Positions 1 through 8,004 of a DNA stretch of 64,000 nucleotides are shown here, piece by piece. The stretch lies in the NCBI GenBank assembly GCA_015999745.1, contig JAECQP010000016.1:1-64000 (forward strand), in the 5' to 3' direction. The stretch comes from Sphingobacteriia bacterium (GTDB taxonomy: Bacteria > Bacteroidota > Bacteroidia > Chitinophagales > Chitinophagaceae). The position numbers were made by a program, and so were the translations under genes. Numbering within the stretch: position 1 is the first letter of the stretch; every line of letters begins with the position of its first letter. The notes below the pieces were generated by a model, which saw only the letters and a list, made by a program, of their open reading frames with translations, did no database searches and had not been told where the DNA came from.

Positions 1-498
1 TCTGAAAAAGAGGTAGTGGAACCGCAGGATACTTTCCCTGTTCCGGCAAACATCAAAAACCAGTTGTTCTATCTGCAGCGGACCACCAATACCAATACAG
101 TGATTTATGCACTGAATGTAAATGCTGCGGGAAAACTGGATGAGTCTACCCCGGTAAAAGTATTCTGGATCCGTTACCCGGAAGGAGGGATGCGGAAGGA
201 ACTGAATTTTATTCAAAAGGCATTTGCGTATGGCACCATGTCCGAAAAAAACAAGGATGAAAGCTATACCATTCAACTGGTAGCCTACAAGAAAAAAGAG
301 TTGTACCTGCGAAAATCACCAACGGGCAATAGTTATAGAATGTATACACTGATCAATCGCCGGAATGCAGAGTTGAACAGGGTATTTATACGAATTGATC
401 CGGGAGGCACGCTGTTTAAACCCAACGTAGCGTATATTGAACGTCGCGGTACTGATGTGGCTACCGGAAAATACATTATAGAAAGATTCAAGCCCTGA
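1..498 (+). CDS. DUF4833 domain protein, 5' end outside window
   Basis: The reading frame is open to the left edge, so the true start lies upstream; the GTG at position 16 is only an internal candidate. The visible part resembles the DUF4833 family of Bacteroidota, with the family-like core LFYLQRTTNTNTVIYALN and a later segment FWIRYPEGG. No transmembrane helix is visible in this part; an N-terminal signal may lie outside the window. The biochemical role of the family is not known to me. The gene ends 14 nt before an AUR1-like lipid phosphotransferase on the same strand, so a shared transcript and a link to lipid metabolism are plausible, but this is inference from position only. Confidence 0.7.
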   Translation, partial: SEKEVVEPQDTFPVPANIKNQLFYLQRTTNTNTVIYALNVNAAGKLDESTPVKVFWIRYPEGGMRKELNFIQKAFAYGTMSEKNKDESYTIQLVAYKKKELYLRKSPTGNSYRMYTLINRRNAELNRVFIRIDPGGTLFKPNVAYIERRGTDVATGKYIIERFKP

Positions 499-512
499 CC
501 AGAAAACCGTTC

Positions 513-1460
513 ATGAAGATGCTGCCTGATTCTATTGATCAAAAAGAAACCCTCGACCGGAAAAATATATTACTGGTGCTGCTGCTTAGCATTGGCTACC
601 TGGTATTGTCTTATTTCCTGATCGGATACAAACAGGAACAACTGTTGCTGGTAGCTTTGTTTTCCGGGTGCTACTTCTTATCTGCTGTTACCCGGAAATT
701 CATACTTGGGTTTTCTGTATTCATTGTATTCTGGATCATCTTCGATTACATGAAGGCGTTCCCCAACTACCTCTACAATGATGTGCATATTGGAAGCCTT
801 TACCTGAAGGAAAAAGCTTTCTTTGGATTGGATGATCACGGAACACTGATTACTCCCAACGAATACTGGTTAAAAAACCACAATTCTTTCCTGGATGTGT
901 TAACCGGCTTTTTTTACCTGAGCTGGATTCCGGTTCCATTGATCTTCGGCGCTTTTCTGTTCTTTAAGAATCGCAGATTATTCTTCTATTTTTCCCTCAC
1001 TTTCCTGTTGGTGAACCTGCTGGGTTTCTGCCTGTATTATGTTTATCCTGCCGCCCCACCATGGTATGTGCAGCGGTACGGATTTGATTTTATTCCGGGA
1101 ACCAAAGGAAATACGGCAGGCCTGATACGATTTGATGCGTACTTCAATGTAACCATCTTCAAGGGCCTGTACGAAAAGAGTTCCAATGTATTTGCCGCCA
1201 TGCCTTCTTTGCATTCATCCTATCCGCTGGTGGTTTTATATTACGGTATCAGGAGTAAGGCCGGCTGGCTTAACCTGTTTTTTGCAGCAGTCATGTTCGG
1301 AATCTGGTTTTCGGCAGTTTACACCAGCCATCATTACGTGCTGGATGTAATTGCAGGTATTGTTTGTGCTATTGCGGGCATTCTGCTGTTCAACGGGCTG
1401 GTGAAAAAAAGCAGGCTGATGCAGAACTTCCTGAATAAGATTATAGAGGCTGTTAGCTAA
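513..1460 (+). CDS. PAP2 superfamily membrane protein, AUR1/inositol-phosphorylceramide synthase-like
   Basis: A 315-residue protein with about six hydrophobic segments. It carries the AUR1-type motifs: YPAAPPWYVQRYG (about residues 176-188), the PAP2 C2-type motif MPSLHSSYP and the C3-type motif SHHYVLDVIAG, giving the two catalytic histidines and the aspartate of this fold. Members of this branch transfer a phosphoinositol or similar head group from a phospholipid to ceramide or diacylglycerol; Bacteroides uses one for inositol phosphorylceramide. The substrate here is inferred from family only. It follows the DUF4833 gene by 14 nt and its 3' end overlaps the opposing PAP2 gene by 8 bp. A simple PAP2 phosphatase is the alternative. 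Confidence 0.75.
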   Translation: MKMLPDSIDQKETLDRKNILLVLLLSIGYLVLSYFLIGYKQEQLLLVALFSGCYFLSAVTRKFILGFSVFIVFWIIFDYMKAFPNYLYNDVHIGSLYLKEKAFFGLDDHGTLITPNEYWLKNHNSFLDVLTGFFYLSWIPVPLIFGAFLFFKNRRLFFYFSLTFLLVNLLGFCLYYVYPAAPPWYVQRYGFDFIPGTKGNTAGLIRFDAYFNVTIFKGLYEKSSNVFAAMPSLHSSYPLVVLYYGIRSKAGWLNLFFAAVMFGIWFSAVYTSHHYVLDVIAGIVCAIAGILLFNGLVKKSRLMQNFLNKIIEAVS

Positions 1461-2085
1461 AATCGAGCTGCAATAATCTTTTGGCGATCCTGTAAAATAA
1501 ATAGGAGAACAGAAATGCCGACAATACATCCAGTGTATAGTGTACATGCTGAATCAATACCAGTATCCCGATCACAAACGAAGCAACCAGTAATATGGCT
1601 TTATCCGTTCTGTTTTTTAAACAAAGGAACATGGTGAACAGGGTGGCCGTGTGACCGGAAAAGAACAGGTCTTTGGTAACCATCTGGCTTCCGTAAAAGA
1701 TACCACTCAACGGGTCTTTCAATTCAATCAATCCTTTTGGCGGATCCAGCGGAACCAGGTAAATGCTCAGGATCCGCCCAAAACAAAGCAGGGTATAGGA
1801 CCAGATCAGCAATAAAAACATATCAGGATCCTTCATACACCGATAGATGGTAAAAGCGATCATACCCCAGATGATTAAAAAGGTGAGTACCGATACATTA
1901 ACGGGTTCCAGGCGGCCCAGCAGGTAGTCGTCCAATTGATAACCTTCCCGTTTTTCAATATATTCAAAAAATACCGGAAATAGTGGTATTAAGAGCGCCA
2001 GCAATACAATTCCAGTAATAAATTTCACCCTGAAGGATTTGTTTTTCCAATATCCGCTCCAGGTTTCTCCGATCGTCATTCCCAT
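1453..2085 (-). CDS. PAP2-like integral membrane protein (sphingomyelin-synthase-like C-terminal motifs)
   Basis: A 210-residue membrane protein with about five or six hydrophobic stretches. Its second half holds the PAP2_C pattern: FFSGHTATLF followed about 40 residues later by HVHYTLDVLSAF, that is SGHT with HxxHYTxD-type residues, as in sphingomyelin synthase and related lipid phosphatases or phosphotransferases. The N-terminal half is a plain helical bundle. The coding end overlaps the convergent AUR1-like gene by 8 bp. ATG at 2085 is chosen; a second ATG at 2079 is also possible. I expect action on a membrane lipid head group or on undecaprenyl/phosphatidate phosphates; the sequence does not settle which. 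Confidence 0.7.
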   Translation of the reverse strand: MGMTIGETWSGYWKNKSFRVKFITGIVLLALLIPLFPVFFEYIEKREGYQLDDYLLGRLEPVNVSVLTFLIIWGMIAFTIYRCMKDPDMFLLLIWSYTLLCFGRILSIYLVPLDPPKGLIELKDPLSGIFYGSQMVTKDLFFSGHTATLFTMFLCLKNRTDKAILLVASFVIGILVLIQHVHYTLDVLSAFLFSYLFYRIAKRLLQLDFS

Positions 2086-2154
2086 TCTGCAATGTTACAG
2101 TAAAACCGTAAATTTAACATGCGAATGGGAAAAGACCTGTAAGCATCTGATATC

Positions 2155-3168
2155 ATGAACCGATTTTTTCTTTGTTGCAGAATTGCTGCTTTCACAGGCT
2201 TCTGCCTCTTGTTCCGTATTGCCGGAACAGCTCAGAAAAACAATGAACTTCAGTTTATGAAGTTATCGGAGGATAATGATTTCCTCAACTTCAGGGGAGA
2301 AGGCACGGACCGGGCCTATACCAGCGGGTTGAAATTTGAAATGTATTATTCCAAAAAAAAGACGCCCCGCTTTCCTTCGAACCTGCTCATGAAAGTACCT
2401 GGGAATGATGCGGACAATCTTTACGGAATAGGGATTTCCCAGAATATTTATACACCCAATGAAATTGACAGAACAACGATCCAGTACGGCGAGCGGCCTT
2501 ACTGTGGAATTACATACGCTACGCATACACTGGTTTCCGCCAGCATGGAAAAGAAACAGAAGCTTACTACCGGGCTCAGCCTGGGCATTATCGGAAAGTA
2601 TTCATTTGCAGGGGATGCACAGAGCATTTTTCACGGGCTCATCAATTACCAGAAACCTTTGGGATGGGATAACCAGATCAAGACGGATGTCATCATCAAC
2701 TATGGTATCCTGTATGAGCATCTGCTGTTTAACCCTACACCCAATCTGGAAGTTATAGGAAACCTGGCTGCCAACGCCGGTACATTGGTTAACAATATCG
2801 GTTTGGGTGTTCAGTTCCGCGCAGGGATATTCAATGGGTATTTCAGTAAGTATGAACGTCCTGTCTACAACCCGAAGAAAGCAGGTAATGAAAACCGGAA
2901 GGCATTTCAGTTTTACCTTTTTATGAAGTTGAATGGTACCGCAGTGATGGATGATGCCACATTACAGGGAGGGTTCTTTAGCCATCGTTCATCTCCTTAT
3001 GTGATCAGTAAAGACAGTATCAGCCGGTTTGTAATGCAGTACGAATATGGATTTATGCTTTCCCACAAACGCTTTGGATTCAGCTTCTCAGAAAAACTGC
3101 GCACTGCAGAATTCAAAGGTACTTATGCGCAGCAGGTGGGCAATATTACGCTGTATTATGGACTATAG
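2155..3168 (+). CDS. LpxR-type lipid A deacylase (DUF2219 family), outer membrane
   Basis: A 337-residue protein with a cleavable signal peptide (hydrophobic stretch to about residue 24, then TAQ). It matches LpxR/DUF2219, a 12-stranded outer membrane barrel that removes the 3'-linked acyloxyacyl chains of lipid A. Visible family residues are N41-D42 in SEDNDFLN, T51 in the TDRAYTSG motif, and the later block GKYSFAG..Q..FH..I...PLGWDNQ, in which H160 matches the catalytic histidine of the Salmonella enzyme. Alternating hydrophobic strands run to the C-terminus, which ends in YGL. It is divergent from the PAP2 gene, 69 bp away. Activity on the native lipid A is inferred from family. Confidence 0.8.
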   Translation: MNRFFLCCRIAAFTGFCLLFRIAGTAQKNNELQFMKLSEDNDFLNFRGEGTDRAYTSGLKFEMYYSKKKTPRFPSNLLMKVPGNDADNLYGIGISQNIYTPNEIDRTTIQYGERPYCGITYATHTLVSASMEKKQKLTTGLSLGIIGKYSFAGDAQSIFHGLINYQKPLGWDNQIKTDVIINYGILYEHLLFNPTPNLEVIGNLAANAGTLVNNIGLGVQFRAGIFNGYFSKYERPVYNPKKAGNENRKAFQFYLFMKLNGTAVMDDATLQGGFFSHRSSPYVISKDSISRFVMQYEYGFMLSHKRFGFSFSEKLRTAEFKGTYAQQVGNITLYYGL

Positions 3169-3250
3169 CATTTAATGCGGAATGATGTAACGGGTATATA
3201 TCCGTTCATACATGCCAATGCCAGCAACATTGTTTTATTTCAGGCAAGCC

Positions 3251-5161
3251 TTAGTAATGCCAGCGTACAAAAGCCTCCATTGCTGCATACTTGGTTAAAC
3301 CAAGGGCTGCATACAAATCGGCGGTATTGGCATTTCTCTCTTCGGCACGCTGCCAGAACTCACGGCTGTCTGCTCCCTGGAAAGGAACAGCATCTTTCTG
3401 AGACTGGTGAATAAAAATGCCAAAGCGTTTCTTTTTTACCTGGTCGGGGCTCATTGGAATGGCCATTTCAATTTCGGCAATATCCCATTCCTGCCATGCG
3501 CCTTTGTACAACCAAACCCAGCAGTCTTTTACCCATGGTTCTCCGGCAGCTTTGAGCCGCTTCATTGCTTCAAATACAGCTTCCAGGCAAACTTTATGAG
3601 TGCCGTGCGGATCGGCAAGGTCCCCGGCGCAATATACCTGGTGTGGTTGTATTTTGCGGAGCAGGTCCATGGTGAGCTGAATATCTTCTTCGCCCAATGG
3701 TTTCTTTTCTACGACACCTGTTTCATAAAAAGGCAGGTTCATAAAATGGCAACGGTCTTCGGTAAGTCCTACATATCTGCAGGTGGCTTTTGCTTCACCT
3801 CTGCGGATCAGGCCTTTGATATCGCGGATCTCTTTTGTATCGGACTGATCTTTTTGCTTGGTGGCTATAAAGTCACGCGCGGCCTGAAGTTGTTCGCGGC
3901 TCTTGCTGTTGTCTATCCCGAACATTTCTTCGAACCCTACGGCAAAATCAATAAAACGGGTTACAAATTCATCGGATACTGCAATGTTGCCGCTGGTTTG
4001 ATACGCCACATGCACTTCGTTACCCTGATCGTGCAGGCGCATGAATGTTCCACCCATACTGATGATATCATCATCGGGGTGTGGAGAAAAAATCAGGCAC
4101 TTTTTGGGGTAGGGTTCACTGCGTTCGGGGTGGGCATGGATTACCGCATTGGGTTTTCCTGCCGGCCAGCCGGTGATGCTGTCGCGCAGCATATAGAAAA
4201 CCTGTAGGTTAATTTCATAGGCATCGCCTTTTTCTACCAGCAAATCGGATAAACCGTTTTCGGTATAATCCAGTTCGGTAAGGCTGAGTACAGATTTATT
4301 CAGTTTGAGCGCCAGGTTCACTACGGCACGTTTCACCATTGCCTTACTCCAGGTGCATTCTCCGGTTAACCAGGGAGATTTAATGCGGGTCAGTTCGGTG
4401 GATGCAGCTTTGTCTATTACAAAGGTACAGTTACCGTGCTGTTGCAATATGCTGGCCGGGATGCTTTCTGTAACATTTCCTTCCACAGATTTTGCTACAA
4501 TGCCGGCTTTATTGCCCCAGGCCATCAGCAGGATTTTCTTAGACTGCAGGATGGTGCTGATACCCATTGTTACGGCTAGCCTTGGTACTTTGGATATACT
4601 GGGGAATTCATAGGAATTGGCAATCCGGGTGCCGTTGTCGAGGTTTACCAGTCTTGTTTTGGACAGAATACTGGAGCCGGGTTCATTGAACCCGATATGG
4701 CCGTTTTGGCCGATTCCAAGGATTTGTAAGTCCAGGCCGCCTGCATCAGCAATGGCTTGTTCGTAGGCCGTACAGAATTTCCGCATCTCTTCCTTTGGTG
4801 CATTTCCATTAGGCAGATGAATATTGGCAGGATCAATATCTACATGGTTAAACAGATGGCGGTGCATAAAGCTCCAGTAACTCTGATATGCATCCTTGTC
4901 GATCGGGTAATACTCATCCAGGTTAAAACTGATTACATGCTTAAAACTGAGTTCGCCTGCTTTGTGCATTCTCACGAGTTCGGCATACATGGCAATAGGA
5001 GTGGAGCCTGTTGCCAGGCCCAGCACACATTTTTCACCCTTTGCCAGTTTTTCACGGATCAGACCGGCTACCTGTGCGGCAACCCATAACGACCCTTCTT
5101 TTGCATTGTTACAAATTTTTACGTCAATTTTTTCGAATGAATCTACCATCTGTACTTTCAT
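3251..5161 (-). CDS. nagB: Glucosamine-6-phosphate deaminase fused to a PIG-L/LmbE deacetylase domain
   Basis: A 636-residue two-domain protein. Residues 1-270 form a NagB/RpiA-type isomerase-deaminase with FNLDEYY (79-85, catalytic Asp/Glu region) and GIGQNGHIGFNEPG (149-162, catalytic His region); it converts glucosamine-6-phosphate to fructose-6-phosphate and ammonia. Residues from about 350 form a PIG-L deacetylase domain with the zinc motif PHPDDD (361-366) and DPHGTH further on. E. coli NagB is about 266 residues, so the C-terminal half is an added domain; this fusion is common in Bacteroidota. The second domain may deacetylate an N-acetylated amino sugar or thiol precursor, which is unproven. 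ATG at 5161 fits the start of the NagB fold. Confidence 0.92.
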   Translation of the reverse strand: MKVQMVDSFEKIDVKICNNAKEGSLWVAAQVAGLIREKLAKGEKCVLGLATGSTPIAMYAELVRMHKAGELSFKHVISFNLDEYYPIDKDAYQSYWSFMHRHLFNHVDIDPANIHLPNGNAPKEEMRKFCTAYEQAIADAGGLDLQILGIGQNGHIGFNEPGSSILSKTRLVNLDNGTRIANSYEFPSISKVPRLAVTMGISTILQSKKILLMAWGNKAGIVAKSVEGNVTESIPASILQQHGNCTFVIDKAASTELTRIKSPWLTGECTWSKAMVKRAVVNLALKLNKSVLSLTELDYTENGLSDLLVEKGDAYEINLQVFYMLRDSITGWPAGKPNAVIHAHPERSEPYPKKCLIFSPHPDDDIISMGGTFMRLHDQGNEVHVAYQTSGNIAVSDEFVTRFIDFAVGFEEMFGIDNSKSREQLQAARDFIATKQKDQSDTKEIRDIKGLIRRGEAKATCRYVGLTEDRCHFMNLPFYETGVVEKKPLGEEDIQLTMDLLRKIQPHQVYCAGDLADPHGTHKVCLEAVFEAMKRLKAAGEPWVKDCWVWLYKGAWQEWDIAEIEMAIPMSPDQVKKKRFGIFIHQSQKDAVPFQGADSREFWQRAEERNANTADLYAALGLTKYAAMEAFVRWHY

Positions 5162-5285
5162 TTTGTTCGGCTAAATTAAGCTTGTTTTAAGAAAAAATGG
5201 GCGAAAATCCGGTCAAACCTGCAAATAAACGCATTTGTTTTGCGGGTTTGTGATGCTGGTGAGGCTTTTCGCGATGCCTGAAATT

Positions 5286-5317
5286 AAAAAAGATTCCCCG
5301 AATGGAGAATCTTTTTT
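5286..5317 (-). terminator. Rho-independent terminator after pyk
   Basis: An 11-bp arm AAAAAAGATTC (5286-5296) is matched by GAATCTTTTTT (5307-5317) around a short GC-containing loop. It sits 21 bp past the pyk stop codon and upstream of nagB. The A and T runs on both sides would let it work in either direction, but only the minus strand has a gene ending here. Confidence 0.85.
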
Positions 5318-5337
5318 AAAAGTATATGGATGAACAT

Positions 5338-6828
5338 TTAGCTCACCTTGGTTAATTTGATGAGGTTGGTAGGCAGGTGCAATGATACAGGCGTACTTCC
5401 TGTGTTGATCACCACATCTCCTGGTTTTACAAACCCTCTTTCTTTTAAAATATCGATCTGATCGGAAATAATATTATCCAGGCTTTCTTCCTCCGAATAA
5501 TAGAATGCTCTTACGCCCCAGCTCAGGCTCAGTTGGTTTACCAGTGATCTTTCCTTGGTGAAAATATACAAAGGAGAAGAAGGTCTGTAACTGCTCAGCA
5601 TGAAGGCGGTATAGCCGCTTTGGGTCATACCGATCAATGCACTGGCTTCAACGTCTTCAGACATTTTGCAGGCATTGTAGCAAATAGCATCACTGTGGAA
5701 AGAAGGGGAGTGTGGCTGTGGCTTGAGATCTTCGGAACGGTTGTAGCGATATTCTTTTTTCTCTACTTCAGCAATGATTTTACGCATGGTTTCCACCACC
5801 AGGGTAGGATAGTTCCCCGCTGCGGTTTCTCCGCTGAGCATTACTGCATCAGCGCCTTCCAGCACTGCATTGGCCACATCGGTGATTTCACTACGGTTGG
5901 GCTTCACCCGTTCCATCATGCTTTCCATCATCTGGGTAGCAACAATGACAGGCTTGGCACGGTGAATACATTTACGGATCAGCTCTTTCTGGATTAAAGG
6001 GATTTTTTCTACCGGAAGTTCAACACCGAGGTCTCCGCGGGCTACCATGATACCATCGCTTTCCAGGATGATTTCCCTAATATTCACAAGGGCTTCGGGC
6101 TTTTCAATTTTAGCAATGATTTTGGTCTTGCTGTGTTTTTCATCCAGCTTGCTTCTTAATATAACGATGTCTTTCACGCTTCTTACAAAGCTTAAAGCCA
6201 CCCAGTCGCATTGTTGCTCAATGATGAATTCCAGGTCGGCCAGATCTTTCTCTGTAAGCGCCGGTAAGGATATTTTTGTGTCGGGCAGATTGATTCCTTT
6301 CTTGGAAGACAGTATGCCGCCTAACGTAACCTGCACTTTTACATCACCGTTCTTTTCGATACCGCAAACTTTTACTTCCAGTTTGCCATCGTCTATCAGG
6401 ATGATATTGCCAATGGTAACATCGCCTGCGAGGTTAGGATAGGAAACGTAAATTTTTTCCAGGGTACCCACGCATTTTTCGTTGGTAAAAGTGAGTATAT
6501 CACCTGCCTTTACTTCCAGCGCATTGTTGGCTATTTCACCAACACGCAGTTTAGGTCCCTGCAGATCGGCCAGGATGGCGATGTTATAGGGCTGTGTGCT
6601 GTTGATATTTCTGATATGCTGAATAATAGCCAGTTTATCTTCATGATTGCCATGGGAAAAGTTCAAACGGAATACGTTAACGCCGGCTTTAACCAGTTCC
6701 AGCAGTTTTTCGTAGGTGTCGCATGCCGGTCCAACAGTAGCAACAATTTTAGTTTTATGAGAAACGTGTTGTACACCTGCTTCCTTGTCCATGTGCTTGT
6801 GCAGGTATTTGTCTAGGTTTTTTGACAT
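5338..6828 (-). CDS. pyk: Pyruvate kinase
   Basis: A 496-residue enzyme that makes pyruvate and ATP from phosphoenolpyruvate. Diagnostic segments are TKIVATVGPACDTYEKL, FRLNFSHGNHEDK, ADLQGPKLRVG, the active-site block IIAKIEKPEAL, GIMVARGDLGVELP and KPVIVATQMMESM, covering the TIM barrel and B domain, followed by a C-terminal allosteric domain with SGETAAGNYP before it. A roughly 20-residue N-terminal extension (KNLDKYLHKHMDKEAG) precedes the usual start of the fold. The pfkA gene lies 45 bp upstream on the same strand, so the two irreversible-step glycolytic genes are probably co-transcribed; a strong hairpin terminator follows pyk. Confidence 0.97.
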   Translation of the reverse strand: MSKNLDKYLHKHMDKEAGVQHVSHKTKIVATVGPACDTYEKLLELVKAGVNVFRLNFSHGNHEDKLAIIQHIRNINSTQPYNIAILADLQGPKLRVGEIANNALEVKAGDILTFTNEKCVGTLEKIYVSYPNLAGDVTIGNIILIDDGKLEVKVCGIEKNGDVKVQVTLGGILSSKKGINLPDTKISLPALTEKDLADLEFIIEQQCDWVALSFVRSVKDIVILRSKLDEKHSKTKIIAKIEKPEALVNIREIILESDGIMVARGDLGVELPVEKIPLIQKELIRKCIHRAKPVIVATQMMESMMERVKPNRSEITDVANAVLEGADAVMLSGETAAGNYPTLVVETMRKIIAEVEKKEYRYNRSEDLKPQPHSPSFHSDAICYNACKMSEDVEASALIGMTQSGYTAFMLSSYRPSSPLYIFTKERSLVNQLSLSWGVRAFYYSEEESLDNIISDQIDILKERGFVKPGDVVINTGSTPVSLHLPTNLIKLTKVS

Positions 6829-6873
6829 GATATGTATCTGTGTTAGGGTTTACTGTTAAGTAGGGTTGATTAT

Positions 6874-7860
6874 TTAGCTGGCCAGAATTTTCACAATTCT
6901 CAACCAGTCTTCTGAAATTTTGTCTTTTGCTTTTACCGCATGATCCAGCGGGGTATAGTGCAGGGTATTGTTTAAAATGCCCACCATCACATTATGTGTA
7001 CCGTTAATCAGGCAATCAACCGCTGCATAGCCCATTCTGCTGGCAATGAGCCTGTCTAAACAGGAGGGGGAACCACCACGTTGAATATGCCCGAGAATAC
7101 AAACACGGATATCTGCCTTGGGTAAACGCTGTTTTACAATGGCAGCAATCTCATTGGCTCCGCCAAATTTTTCCCCCTCGGCCACTACCACCAGGTTTAC
7201 CAGTTTCTTTCTTTTTTCCTTTTCGGATAAAGAATGAATCAGCGCTTCTATATCTGTTGCTGTTTCCGGAATCAGAATATTTTCCGCCCCGGTGGCTATT
7301 CCACTGTGCAAAGCAATATAACCGGCGTCTCTGCCCATCACTTCCACAATGAATAAACGATCGTGCGCATCCGCAGTGTCCCGGATTTTGTCGATGGCTT
7401 CTACCGCGGTGTTTACAGCGGTGTCAAAACCGATGGTGAAATCACTTCCGGCAATATCTTTATCAATAGTACCGGGTAAACCGATACAGGGTATGTCAAA
7501 TTCATTGCTGAATTTCTGGGCGCCTTTAAAACTTCCGTCCCCTCCAATGATCACCAGGCCATTAATGCCCCTTTTCTTCAGGTTTTCGTATGCAAGTTTA
7601 CGACCGGCATGTTCAAGAAATTCCGCACTTCTTGCCGTTTTTAAGATAGTACCGCCACGCTGAATAATATTGGCAACTGAACGGGAGTCCATAGGAATAA
7701 TGTCATCATCAATCATTCCGCTGTATCCGCGCATTATCCCAAACATTTCCAAACCATGATACAGACCGGTTCTTACCACCGCCCTGATCGCGGCATTCAT
7801 ACCCGGTGCGTCGCCACCGGAGGTCAGTACACCGATTCTAGTAACTTTTTTTTCTGCCAT
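6874..7860 (-). CDS. pfkA: ATP-dependent 6-phosphofructokinase
   Basis: A 328-residue bacterial-type phosphofructokinase. Visible motifs are GVLTSGGDAPGMNAAIRAVV (ATP site), GGDGSFKGA, GLPGTIDKDIAGSDFTIGFD (catalytic TIDKD) and EVMGRDAGYIAL, then GHIQRGGSPSCLDR near the C-terminus. The GGDGS form indicates an ATP rather than PPi enzyme. ATG at 7860 is chosen; a TTG two codons upstream is possible but less likely. The upstream 138 bp are shared with the divergent reductase gene and should hold both promoters. pyk follows at 45 bp, making a pfkA-pyk unit. Confidence 0.97.
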   Translation of the reverse strand: MAEKKVTRIGVLTSGGDAPGMNAAIRAVVRTGLYHGLEMFGIMRGYSGMIDDDIIPMDSRSVANIIQRGGTILKTARSAEFLEHAGRKLAYENLKKRGINGLVIIGGDGSFKGAQKFSNEFDIPCIGLPGTIDKDIAGSDFTIGFDTAVNTAVEAIDKIRDTADAHDRLFIVEVMGRDAGYIALHSGIATGAENILIPETATDIEALIHSLSEKEKRKKLVNLVVVAEGEKFGGANEIAAIVKQRLPKADIRVCILGHIQRGGSPSCLDRLIASRMGYAAVDCLINGTHNVMVGILNNTLHYTPLDHAVKAKDKISEDWLRIVKILAS

Positions 7861-8004
7861 TGTCAATTTCGATTCTCAGTTAAACTACAAGTGTACATAT
7901 TACAAAAAATAAATGTGTAAGGAGTACACGGAGTTTCAAATGTAAGGATTTGAAAACTAATGACCATTTGTAACCAAGGTTAAGTTTTTTCGTAGCATTG
8001 TATC

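Noticed and set aside
3189..3206. Hairpin AACGG...CCGTT between the LpxR and nagB genes as a terminator
   Set aside because: Only five pairs with an AT loop and no T-run; too weak to call.
3407..4207. A 266-codon plus-strand frame opposite the nagB fusion
   Set aside because: Antisense shadow of the PIG-L domain; no plausible protein features.
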